Shown here: positions 1-6,015 of the stretch, piece by piece | Layout of the letters: each line of letters opens with the position of its first letter | Position numbering within the stretch: position 1 is the stretch's first letter | Assembly: GCA_900557175.1 (NCBI GenBank) | Contig: USSL01000079.1 | Coordinates: forward strand, 1-7,496 | Direction of reading: 5' to 3' | Length of the DNA stretch: 7,496 nucleotides | Source of the DNA: an uncultured Eubacteriales bacterium | GTDB lineage: Bacteria; Bacillota; Clostridia; Lachnospirales; Lachnospiraceae | The notes under the pieces: generated by a model | The model's database searches: none | Seen by the model: the letters and a program-made list of their open reading frames with translations, nothing else | What the model was told of the DNA's origin: nothing | Position numbers and translations under genes: made by a program

Positions 1-378
1 ATTCAGACGGATCTGACCGTCGACAACCTGTCCCTGAGGACGCTGTACAAGCTGCATTAATGAAAGACTTGTCACAGACTTACCACATCCGGACTCACCA
101 ACGATACCAACTGTCTTACCCTGAGGCACTTCAAAGGATACACCGTCAACCGACTTTACTGTACCGATATCTGTGAAGAAATATGTGTGCAGATTATCAA
201 ATTCTACAACATTATTCTCATCATGCATTTTTGTTACATATTCTTCTCTCGGAATATGCTTTCTGTTTCTCTGTTTTTCAATTTTATCTGTAATCTTTCT
301 GTTCTCTTTGGAAATGCGGCGCGCTTCCTTCGCAGAAATATAATTTGCATCTTTTGCTTTCTTATTTAAAATGGCCAT
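1..378 (-). CDS. oppD: Oligopeptide ABC transporter ATP-binding protein OppD, N-terminal part (cut by window edge)
   Basis: The frame is open from an ATG at 378 to the window edge and gives 126 residues with no stop. It encodes the start of an Opp/Dpp-type ABC ATPase, which hydrolyses ATP on the cytoplasmic face to drive peptide import through OppB/OppC. The ABC domain begins near residue 57 ([12 protein letters not shown]), and Walker A is GESGCGKS at residues 94-101 (bases 76-99). The Q-loop, signature motif and Walker B lie outside the window. Residues 1-55 are a very charged extension rich in Lys, Arg and Glu that typical OppD proteins lack. I chose the start at 378 because AGGTGAG lies just upstream. 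The internal Met51 (228) would give a normal-length N-terminus but has no convincing Shine-Dalgarno. The gene follows oppC by 9 bp and is surely cotranscribed. Family assignment is firm; OppD rather than OppF rests on gene order and the GESGCGKS form. Confidence 0.93.
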   Translation of the reverse strand, partial: MAILNKKAKDANYISAKEARRISKENRKITDKIEKQRNRKHIPREEYVTKMHDENNVVEFDNLHTYFFTDIGTVKSVDGVSFEVPQGKTVGIVGESGCGKSVTSLSLMQLVQRPQGQVVDGQIRLN

Positions 379-382
379 TGTT

Positions 383-389
383 CTCACCT
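383..389 (-). promoter_or_regulatory. Ribosome binding site that sets the oppD start
   Basis: Read on the minus strand, AGGTGAG ends 4 bases before the ATG at 378. It overlaps the TAG stop codon of oppC (390-388), which suggests translational coupling between oppC and oppD. It is the main reason to accept the long, charged OppD N-terminus rather than an internal start at Met51. Confidence 0.7.
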
Positions 390-2151
390 ACCGTTTCATC
401 TTAGGATCAAAGGCGTCACGAAGACCATCACCGATAAAGTTGAATCCGAGTACAGTAAGGATAATTAAAATACCTGCCGGAATCCAAGCAAACCAGTAAT
501 TTGTCAAAACGTAAACATCGTTGACCGCATTAATAATATAACCCCATGAAGCTAAAGGATACTTCACACCGATACCGAGGAAGCTTAATGTTGCTTCAAA
601 AAGAATTGTGGAGCCAAGACTCATTGTTGCCATAACAATAACCTGAGGCAAAACGTTTGGAATCAGATGTACAAAAATTCTTCTGAATACACTGATACCT
701 GTCGCCTCTGTGGCAATCATAAACTCCTGCTCTCTTAAGGAGAGAATCTGACCACGCACAAGACGTGCAAATGCCGGCCACTGTACAAGTGATAAAATAA
801 GCATCAGCGCAAACACACGGACCATCGGATCTAACTGGATAAAGTCAAAGATGGAACCAATGATGATAAACAGCGGCAATGCCGGAATACAGTTGAAAAT
901 ATCAACGAGACGCATAATCAGGTTGTCAAGCCATCCACCGAAGTAACCAGCAACACCACCGAGCACAACGCCGATTAAGACCTCGGCAAATACAACAACA
1001 AAACCAACCATCAGAGAAATTCGTCCGCCGTACATCAGACGTGTCAGCATATCCATACCGTTGCCGTCCGTACCTAAAAGATGCTCTTTTGACGGTCCCT
1101 CAAATGTGCTGCTTACATGTGTCTCTGTTGTTCTTTTAATAATCCACTGATTATCGTCACGCTTCACATAATATGTTGCCTGCGTGCCGTCTTCTTCTGT
1201 AAACTCAAACTGAGATTCATTCGCTTCAATGGCTGCCTCTGCGGCTGTTCTGAACTCACCTGAAAGGAAAACACCTTCAGCGATAGCATTCATTGAAAAA
1301 CGTGAAGCTGCGGCATATTCAGCGCCTGCTTCATCATAAAAGACTGCGGAAACACTGCCGTTTTCGCCCTCAGTTCGCTCAATTGTATAAGTTTTGCCGC
1401 CGGCCGTAAAGCTGTCGGCTGTACCATTCATAGCACGCTCTGCATTAAATTTGAATTCATAGTCAAGCTTTGTATCTGCTGCGGCAGTTGAGAAAATATT
1501 CTTTGTCGCTACAGTAATCGGCTCAACTGTATAAAGTGTGCCGTTATTTCCGTCAAGTTCAAAATAATAAGCTGTCTCACCGGCCTCAAAGCTTGATACA
1601 CCGTCAGCCAATGCTGTTGAAAGTGCCTCGGAAACAGATGCATCCGCACCTTCTGCCTTGCCATCCTTCACAGTAAATGTGCCAATCTGTGTCTTTGTGC
1701 CGACACGGTAAAAATCATTGCCCTCTTTTAAAAGGTCATAAGTCACATCCTTCGCTTCAAAGGATGATTCACCCTTTGTAATTGCAAGGATTAATTTTGT
1801 CTTTGCAACAGACGGAAGTTCCTGATCCGGTGCATTTATATACTGGTATTCATCATTTGTCTTGACACCGGCAAATTCTTTTTCCATCTTCTCAGTTGTA
1901 CGGAAAACTTCTGTCTCACCGTAAGGTGAAACCCAAGCGCCGACAAAAGAGAATAAAAACATTGCCAAAATGATAATAACACCAACAACCGCCAGTCTGT
2001 TTCTCATAAAACGTTTAACAACAAGCATTCCCGGTGACAGATTTTTAACACGGCGCTCATCATCAAGCGCTTTTACTTCTGTGTTTTTTCCATTTGTGTC
2101 TATATTCAAATGACTGTCATCTTTTTTCTGATGATTATCACGATTATTCAT
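388..2151 (-). CDS. oppC: Oligopeptide ABC transporter permease OppC with a large extracellular insert
   Basis: This 587-residue inner-membrane permease would form the peptide channel with OppB. Residues 1-50 are hydrophilic and cytoplasmic, and TM1 spans about 53-75, ending in the OppC-like SPYGE. The usual next element, HLLGTDGNGMD followed by RLMYGGRISL, comes only at 357-380. The core transport domain with the remaining helices fills about 378-583. The EAA loop that contacts the ATPase is visible at about 482-502 (EATG, then HLIPNVLP). Typical OppC proteins are near 300 residues; the excess is an insert at about 80-350, placed outside the cell by topology. It has no cysteine and contains four degenerate repeats. 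The start has a good Shine-Dalgarno, GGGAGGT, 9 bases upstream, and lies 17 bp after the oppB stop. OppC/DppC family membership is clear, but the exact substrate is not. The function of the insert is unknown to me. Confidence 0.95.
   Translation of the reverse strand: MNNRDNHQKKDDSHLNIDTNGKNTEVKALDDERRVKNLSPGMLVVKRFMRNRLAVVGVIIILAMFLFSFVGAWVSPYGETEVFRTTEKMEKEFAGVKTNDEYQYINAPDQELPSVAKTKLILAITKGESSFEAKDVTYDLLKEGNDFYRVGTKTQIGTFTVKDGKAEGADASVSEALSTALADGVSSFEAGETAYYFELDGNNGTLYTVEPITVATKNIFSTAAADTKLDYEFKFNAERAMNGTADSFTAGGKTYTIERTEGENGSVSAVFYDEAGAEYAAASRFSMNAIAEGVFLSGEFRTAAEAAIEANESQFEFTEEDGTQATYYVKRDDNQWIIKRTTETHVSSTFEGPSKEHLLGTDGNGMDMLTRLMYGGRISLMVGFVVVFAEVLIGVVLGGVAGYFGGWLDNLIMRLVDIFNCIPALPLFIIIGSIFDFIQLDPMVRVFALMLILSLVQWPAFARLVRGQILSLREQEFMIATEATGISVFRRIFVHLIPNVLPQVIVMATMSLGSTILFEATLSFLGIGVKYPLASWGYIINAVNDVYVLTNYWFAWIPAGILIILTVLGFNFIGDGLRDAFDPKMKR
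1129..1803 (-). repeat. Four degenerate repeats of about 60 residues in the OppC extracellular insert
   Basis: Residues 117-341 of OppC contain four related units. Each has a short Ala-rich predicted helix, a turn, then a Ser-Phe motif and a Tyr-containing strand-like segment. The anchors are GESSFEA (Phe131), GVSSFEA (Phe188), ADSFTA (Phe248) and ESQFEF (Phe315), giving spacings of 57, 60 and 67 residues. Aligned on the Phe, position -8 is Ala in all four (123, 180, 240, 307) and -7 is Ile, Leu, Met, Ile. Position -1 is Ser in three. Position +7 is Tyr in the first three (138, 195, 255); in the fourth the matching Tyr is about five residues later. The similarity shows only in the protein, so this looks like old internal duplication, not recent DNA repeats. 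I do not recognise the fold. Confidence 0.65.
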
Positions 2152-2168
2152 TATTCACATACCTCCCT

Positions 2169-3170
2169 CTAGTTTACTCTGACACGCGGATCGACGACGG
2201 CATAGAATATATCTGCCAAAAGCGTACCGAGAAGTGTCAGTATTGCCATAAATAACATATAGAACATAGAGAAAGGAATATCTCCCTTAATCATTGCCGA
2301 ATAAGATACATAACCGATACCTTCAATCTGGAAAAGTGTCTCAGTAATCTGGGCACCTGCAAAAAGGCCAGGTAATGAACCGCCGACAATTGTTACAATC
2401 GGAATCAGCGTATTTCTGAAAGCATGGTAATTAATAACACGGCTCTCGGAAAGGCCTTTGGCTCTCGCTGTTCTGATAAAATCTGAATTTAATACTTCTA
2501 ACATATTTGTACGTGTGTAACGCATCATAGAACCGACACTGACAAGTGTCAATGTGACCGTCGGAAGTACGAAATGTTTTACAATATCTAAAAACTGCTG
2601 GATTGGCGTCATTGTTTCATGCATTCGGTCAACCATACCGAATAAGTCAAACCAGCCAAGCTTGATTGAAAATACCCACTTTAAAAGTGTTGCCAAAAAG
2701 AATGTCGGTAAAGAAATACCGAGCAATGCAAAAAATGATACTGCATAGTCTGTTTTGCTGTACTGCTTTCTTGCAGCAACAATTCCTAAAGGAATCGCAA
2801 TAACCATCTGCAGTACAAAAGATACTGCGCCTAAAGCAAATGAATAGCCGATGACGCGGGTAAATTTTTCTGTAACAGGGATATTATATACCCATGATTC
2901 TCCGAAATTTCCCTGAATTGCCTGTCCAAGCCATGCAAAGAAACCGGTAACCGGACTGCCGTCCATATGATAAATGGCGTTAAGCTTATCCAGCCATTCC
3001 TGATATGAGCCTCCGCCTGGGCGAGAAGCTTTTTGTCTTGCCATATTTTCAACAAAAGAGGTCGGCATACATCTCATAATTCCGTAAATAATCATCGCAA
3101 CGAAAAACAAGATAACAATGCTCATTAATACCCTCTTAACTATAAATTTCAGCATTTTATTATCGCGCAT
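2169..3170 (-). CDS. oppB: Oligopeptide ABC transporter permease OppB
   Basis: This 333-residue protein has the normal length and layout of OppB/DppB permeases. TM1 lies at about 13-33, followed by an extracellular segment that includes GNFGESWVYNIPV (88-100). The core transport domain has helices from about 108 onwards. The EAA loop is at about 234-257 (TARAKGL, then FRNTLIP) and docks on the ATPase subunit. The C-terminus, LADIFYAVVDPRVRVN, is typical of the family. It should pair with OppC to make the channel. The start at 3170 has GGGAGAG about 7 bases upstream. A second ATG five codons in (MLKF) resembles many OppB starts but has no Shine-Dalgarno at a good distance. oppC follows after 17 bp. 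Its extracellular loop is ordinary, so in this locus the expansion is in OppC. Confidence 0.96.
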   Translation of the reverse strand: MRDNKMLKFIVKRVLMSIVILFFVAMIIYGIMRCMPTSFVENMARQKASRPGGGSYQEWLDKLNAIYHMDGSPVTGFFAWLGQAIQGNFGESWVYNIPVTEKFTRVIGYSFALGAVSFVLQMVIAIPLGIVAARKQYSKTDYAVSFFALLGISLPTFFLATLLKWVFSIKLGWFDLFGMVDRMHETMTPIQQFLDIVKHFVLPTVTLTLVSVGSMMRYTRTNMLEVLNSDFIRTARAKGLSESRVINYHAFRNTLIPIVTIVGGSLPGLFAGAQITETLFQIEGIGYVSYSAMIKGDIPFSMFYMLFMAILTLLGTLLADIFYAVVDPRVRVN

Positions 3171-3230
3171 TATGTTTCTCTCCCATCATACCTCATTCAA
3201 CCTGTATATTACAGTGTACGACTGTCAACA

Positions 3231-3262
3231 GCCGATTCCGCCTCTTGGCAGGCAGAACCGGC
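3231..3262 (-). promoter_or_regulatory. Strong hairpin between oppA and oppB
   Basis: On the minus strand the arms are GCCGGTTCTGCCT and AGGCGGAATCGGC. They form a 13-bp stem with two G-U wobbles and a 6-base loop (GCCAAG). An ACA/TGT pairing outside a one-base bulge can extend it. No U-run follows, so it is not a standard intrinsic terminator. Hairpins after the binding-protein gene of ABC importer operons are known to block 3' exonuclease decay, giving more receptor mRNA than permease mRNA. That role here is inference. The stem starts about 30 bases after the oppA stop, with oppB about 60 bases further on. Confidence 0.7.
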
Positions 3263-3291
3263 ATGTCATATCAGTCATTTTTATTATGCGA

Positions 3292-5244
3292 TTAATTTAA
3301 TTCAATATTGTAGATTTCACTCTTCCAATCATAGAATGGTGTAGGGTCTTTTGTGATTGTGTCTGTGTTGACACGCTCTGTACTGTAAATTACAAAGTTT
3401 TCTCTCTGGTAAACAGGGATTTCAACTGCCCAGTCAAGGATGATTTCCATACATTCTTTGTAAGCTGATTTTCTGTATGTGTTATCATCAGAAACACGGG
3501 CATCGGCAATTAACTCGTCAAGGTCAGCATCCTGAATATGGTAATAGTTACTGTCTGTACCGCCCTGTCCAGGGATATTGCCGCTGTTGTATAACTGAGT
3601 CATATCTGGATCTGCTGTTGCTGCCCATGCTGCAACCCACATTTCCTGTGTACCCGCATTATTCTTATCCCACATAACATTGGCATCTGATGGATCATTA
3701 ATATTTAATGCAATACCGATTTCATCAAATACAGCCTTTGCATCTGTCAATACCTGGAATGCAGGATGGTCACCGTTACCGCCGCCGCCGATAATGATTT
3801 CATAGCTCATCTTAGCGCCTTCCGGTGCCTTTGTCACTTTGCCGTCTTTTACAGTGTAGCCTGCTGCTTCAAAGTAGCCTAAAGCTGCTTCTTTAGCTGC
3901 TGCTTCTTTATCTTCCTGAGACATACCGTCTGTGTAAAGCGCATTGCCTTCAACGTCTTTTGAGTAAGCAATATTGTAGTCAGCGTCAGACTTCTGAGGT
4001 GCTGCCCATGAAGTATTTGAAATCGGGTAGTTTAATACATCTGCCGCATCGCCGTAATATGTGTCGATTGCTGTATCACGGAATACTGCGAATACTGTTG
4101 CAAATGCTTTTCTTAAGTTCTTGGATTCCTCAGATGCAGGATCGTCGCCAACCTTTACTGTATCAGCGTTGATACCGATAAAACCATAACCTAAGTTAAA
4201 TACTCTTGATGTTGTGATTACATCGCCGTTTACATCGCCGTTACCATTGATCTCGCCAACCTGCTCAACTGTCTGCTTTGAACCGTCAGGATCAGTTAAG
4301 TCGATTGTACCCTGCTGAACACCTGTGATCTTATCTCTGTCCTGTACTTCCTTGTACTGAACATATTTTGTCTTCGGTGCGCCGCGCCAGTAATCTTCGT
4401 TTGCTTCAAAGTAAACTGTCTTCTTTTCATATTTTACAAATTTGTAAGGACCTGCGCCCATTGGTGCGCCGTCTTTTGCATCGACTGTAGAAAGGTCACC
4501 CTTGTCGAAACCAAATTTGTCATTTTCATAATCATATTTGCTTTCATCACCATAGTAATGTAAAGGTGCGATACCCTCTAAGCCTAACTGGTAGATTGTT
4601 GTTACATCATAAGAATCTGTTGTTACAGATACTGTGTAATCATCAACCTTTTTGATACCTTCGATCTTTGTTGCGTCGCCTTTTATATAATCTTTAAGAC
4701 CTGTGATCGGCTGTGTATTTAATGTAGCACCGCCTGTAAAGCTTGGATCGCATAATACATAGTAATTAAAGATAATATCATCAGCTGTCAAAGCTTCGCC
4801 GTCTGAGAACTTAATATCATCTCTGATTTTTACAGTATATGTTGTCTTGCCTGAATCTTCCTTCTGAATATCCCAGTCATAGATACCCTGATATGTGTAC
4901 TCTGTGCCGTTATATTCAACTTTTGCACCGTCGATTGACTTTAATACGGGCTGGCCTCCACGGTCGATCATAAGTAAAGGCTCCTGTGTTAAAAGAGCGA
5001 TCTGCTTATCATAATCTGTCTCTGCATTAAATGAAGAAAATTTTTCGCTGAGCTCCATAACACCTACAACTAAAGGTGTATTTTCGTCAGCTTTTTTTGC
5101 TGTTGACTCAGATTCTGCCGATGCATCTGTCTGACCGGACGCCTGAGTCGATGGTGTGTCACTGCCTTTTCCACAAGCTGCAAGTGCACCTGCACACATT
5201 GCTGCTGAAAGCATAAGCGCCATCACTTTTTTTGAAGTTTTCAT
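3292..5244 (-). CDS. oppA: Oligopeptide-binding lipoprotein OppA (solute-binding protein family 5)
   Basis: This 650-residue receptor would capture extracellular peptides and deliver them to OppB/OppC. The signal peptide is lysine-rich, then hydrophobic, and ends in the lipobox LAAC with Cys24 as the predicted lipidated residue. Residues 25-55 are a Ser/Thr/Ala/Glu linker. The family 5 fold follows: the region at 135-159 (TYTVKIRDDIKFSDGEALTADD) is the family signature, GAGPYKFVKYE (263-273) is the common domain I segment, and QRENFVIYS (613-621) lies near the C-terminus. It is somewhat longer than many OppA proteins (about 540-600). It has AGGAGG eight bases before the ATG and its own strong promoter. 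It leads the opp operon and is followed by a hairpin that probably sets its expression above the permeases. Peptide binding is inferred from the operon; family 5 also includes receptors for nickel and other ligands. Confidence 0.95.
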   Translation of the reverse strand: MKTSKKVMALMLSAAMCAGALAACGKGSDTPSTQASGQTDASAESESTAKKADENTPLVVGVMELSEKFSSFNAETDYDKQIALLTQEPLLMIDRGGQPVLKSIDGAKVEYNGTEYTYQGIYDWDIQKEDSGKTTYTVKIRDDIKFSDGEALTADDIIFNYYVLCDPSFTGGATLNTQPITGLKDYIKGDATKIEGIKKVDDYTVSVTTDSYDVTTIYQLGLEGIAPLHYYGDESKYDYENDKFGFDKGDLSTVDAKDGAPMGAGPYKFVKYEKKTVYFEANEDYWRGAPKTKYVQYKEVQDRDKITGVQQGTIDLTDPDGSKQTVEQVGEINGNGDVNGDVITTSRVFNLGYGFIGINADTVKVGDDPASEESKNLRKAFATVFAVFRDTAIDTYYGDAADVLNYPISNTSWAAPQKSDADYNIAYSKDVEGNALYTDGMSQEDKEAAAKEAALGYFEAAGYTVKDGKVTKAPEGAKMSYEIIIGGGGNGDHPAFQVLTDAKAVFDEIGIALNINDPSDANVMWDKNNAGTQEMWVAAWAATADPDMTQLYNSGNIPGQGGTDSNYYHIQDADLDELIADARVSDDNTYRKSAYKECMEIILDWAVEIPVYQRENFVIYSTERVNTDTITKDPTPFYDWKSEIYNIELN

Positions 5245-5250
5245 AGTGTT

Positions 5251-5258
5251 CTCCTCCT
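5251..5258 (-). promoter_or_regulatory. Consensus ribosome binding site of oppA
   Basis: Read on the minus strand, AGGAGGAG contains a perfect AGGAGG 8 bases from the ATG at 5244. It is the strongest Shine-Dalgarno in the window, as expected for an abundant receptor, and it fixes the oppA start. Confidence 0.88.
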
Positions 5259-5289
5259 ACTTTTAAATTTGTGTATAAAACACTTTGAT

Positions 5290-5319
5290 ATTATATCACA
5301 TTGACATAGTATACGTCAA
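5290..5319 (-). promoter_or_regulatory. Sigma-A-type promoter of the opp operon
   Basis: On the minus strand the -35 is TTGACG (5319-5314) and the -10 is TATAAT (5295-5290), with an 18-bp spacer. TGA directly before the -10 gives an extended -10 (TGn) element. Transcription would start near 5283, leaving a 5' leader of about 40 bases before oppA, too short for a typical riboswitch. A/T tracts upstream of the -35 could act as an UP element. The match is close to consensus, so the promoter should be strong unless repressed. Confidence 0.82.
5301..5319. promoter_or_regulatory. Inverted repeat over the -35 and spacer, possible operator
   Basis: TTGAC and GTCAA arms are separated by 9 bases, and two inner TA dinucleotides are also symmetric. 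The left arm (minus strand) is the -35 itself, and the right arm lies in the spacer. A repressor bound here would block RNA polymerase. No regulator gene is in the window, and the arms are only 5 bp, so chance is a real alternative. Confidence 0.35.
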
Positions 5320-5343
5320 AGAATATCTGTATTTTTTTGATAA

Positions 5344-5358
5344 ATTTTTCAAAAAACT
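5344..5358. promoter_or_regulatory. CodY-like box upstream of the opp promoter
   Basis: ATTTTTCAAAAAACT matches 12 of 15 positions of the CodY consensus AATTTTCWGAAAATT, and the reverse strand also scores 12 of 15. It lies about 25 bp upstream of the -35. CodY represses peptide transport operons in several Firmicutes when branched-chain amino acids and GTP are high. The surrounding DNA is very A/T-rich, which makes chance matches common. The box overlaps a wider A/T dyad at 5333-5356 (TTTTTTGA and TCAAAAAA arms, 8-base spacer). Confidence 0.35.
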
Positions 5359-5409
5359 TTTGTACAACTTGACAAATTCTGCTTTTATGCGACTTTATTT
5401 TTTGAATAT

Positions 5410-6009
5410 TTATTCACTTTTCTGTTTTGAGGCTTCATTTTGAATTTTTCTGTAAGACAGCCGCATATTCTCAATTCTTATGAAATTTGCGTCTAAAACC
5501 ATACATACAGCACCGGCAAAGAAAAACATTTCTTCCACCATGCCCTTTTTCCCAATATGCATAAATATAAGAATCAAGCTGGACACCGCCGCGATGCCCA
5601 TAAGTACGGTCATCGCAATGGCACATTTTTTAATTCTGCAATATGTCCTCTCATATCTTGCAAATTTCATCTTTTGGATGGTCTCTTTTTCTGAGCTGTT
5701 TCTACTATTATATATAAGTGTCACACGCCCGAAAAGCGCTGTCCACAGATAAGCCATCGGCAAAAAGCTTCCGAAATACGGAAAAAACACAGCAAAATTC
5801 CGGCCGCCCGGAGAATTAATGAGGCCGATGCCGACAAACAGCACTGTATAAATTACAGTCATTGCAAGCAGCCGTCCAAAATGCTGTTCATACGCTTTAA
5901 GCTCTGCCGTACACTCATAATAATCGCCTGTATAAATCACATTCCTGACAACCTTACCGTTATCAAGCACCTTTGAATCCGGTTCATAATCCTTATAATA
6001 TTTCTTCAT
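5410..6009 (-). CDS. Unrecognised four-helix membrane protein
   Basis: I do not recognise this 199-residue protein. It has a charged, Tyr-rich N-terminus (1-44) and two helices at about 46-64 and 72-92. A charged loop at about 95-128 (SSEKETIQKMKFARYERTYCRIKK) is followed by two more helices at about 129-151 and 157-174, then a basic, polar tail. There is no signal peptide cleavage site and no catalytic motif. An even number of helices places both ends on the same side, and the basic loop suggests a cytoplasmic face there too. It begins 6 bp after the stop of the M3 peptidase gene without a clear Shine-Dalgarno, so it is probably translated by coupling to that gene. Short distance and shared strand support one transcript with the peptidase. 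I see no clear intrinsic terminator after it, so some read-through into opp is possible. Function cannot be assigned. Confidence 0.75.
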   Translation of the reverse strand: MKKYYKDYEPDSKVLDNGKVVRNVIYTGDYYECTAELKAYEQHFGRLLAMTVIYTVLFVGIGLINSPGGRNFAVFFPYFGSFLPMAYLWTALFGRVTLIYNSRNSSEKETIQKMKFARYERTYCRIKKCAIAMTVLMGIAAVSSLILIFMHIGKKGMVEEMFFFAGAVCMVLDANFIRIENMRLSYRKIQNEASKQKSE

Positions 6010-6015
6010 AAAATA

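Noticed and set aside
187..369. Plus-strand 60-codon hydrophobic open frame
   Set aside because: It is antisense to the charged N-terminal extension of OppD. Lys/Arg/Glu codons on one strand read as Phe/Leu/Ile on the other, which explains its membrane-like look.
3208..3228. TTGACA on the minus strand after the hairpin, as an internal promoter for oppB
   Set aside because: The nearest -10-like sequences (TAATAT, TATACA) are only 11-14 bp away, too close for a standard promoter.
3238..3291. Minus-strand 17-codon frame (MTDMTCRFCLPRGG...) between oppA and oppB
   Set aside because: It has no ribosome binding site and its sequence is fully explained by the intergenic hairpin, which it overlaps.
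3292..5244. Shared TVKDGK motif in OppA (about 464-469) and the OppC insert (about 160-165) as a sign of common origin
   Set aside because: Only a few residues match, in a common turn-forming sequence, and the flanks do not align, so chance is sufficient.
5333..5356. A/T dyad as an intrinsic terminator for the four-helix protein gene
   Set aside because: The stem is almost entirely A-T, would be unstable as RNA, and on the minus strand is followed by A-rich rather than U-rich sequence. I list it only as part of the regulatory region.
5403..5416. TGAATATTTATTCA palindrome at the end of the four-helix protein gene as a terminator
   Set aside because: The stem is 5-6 weak pairs, overlaps the stop codon and has no U-run on the minus strand.
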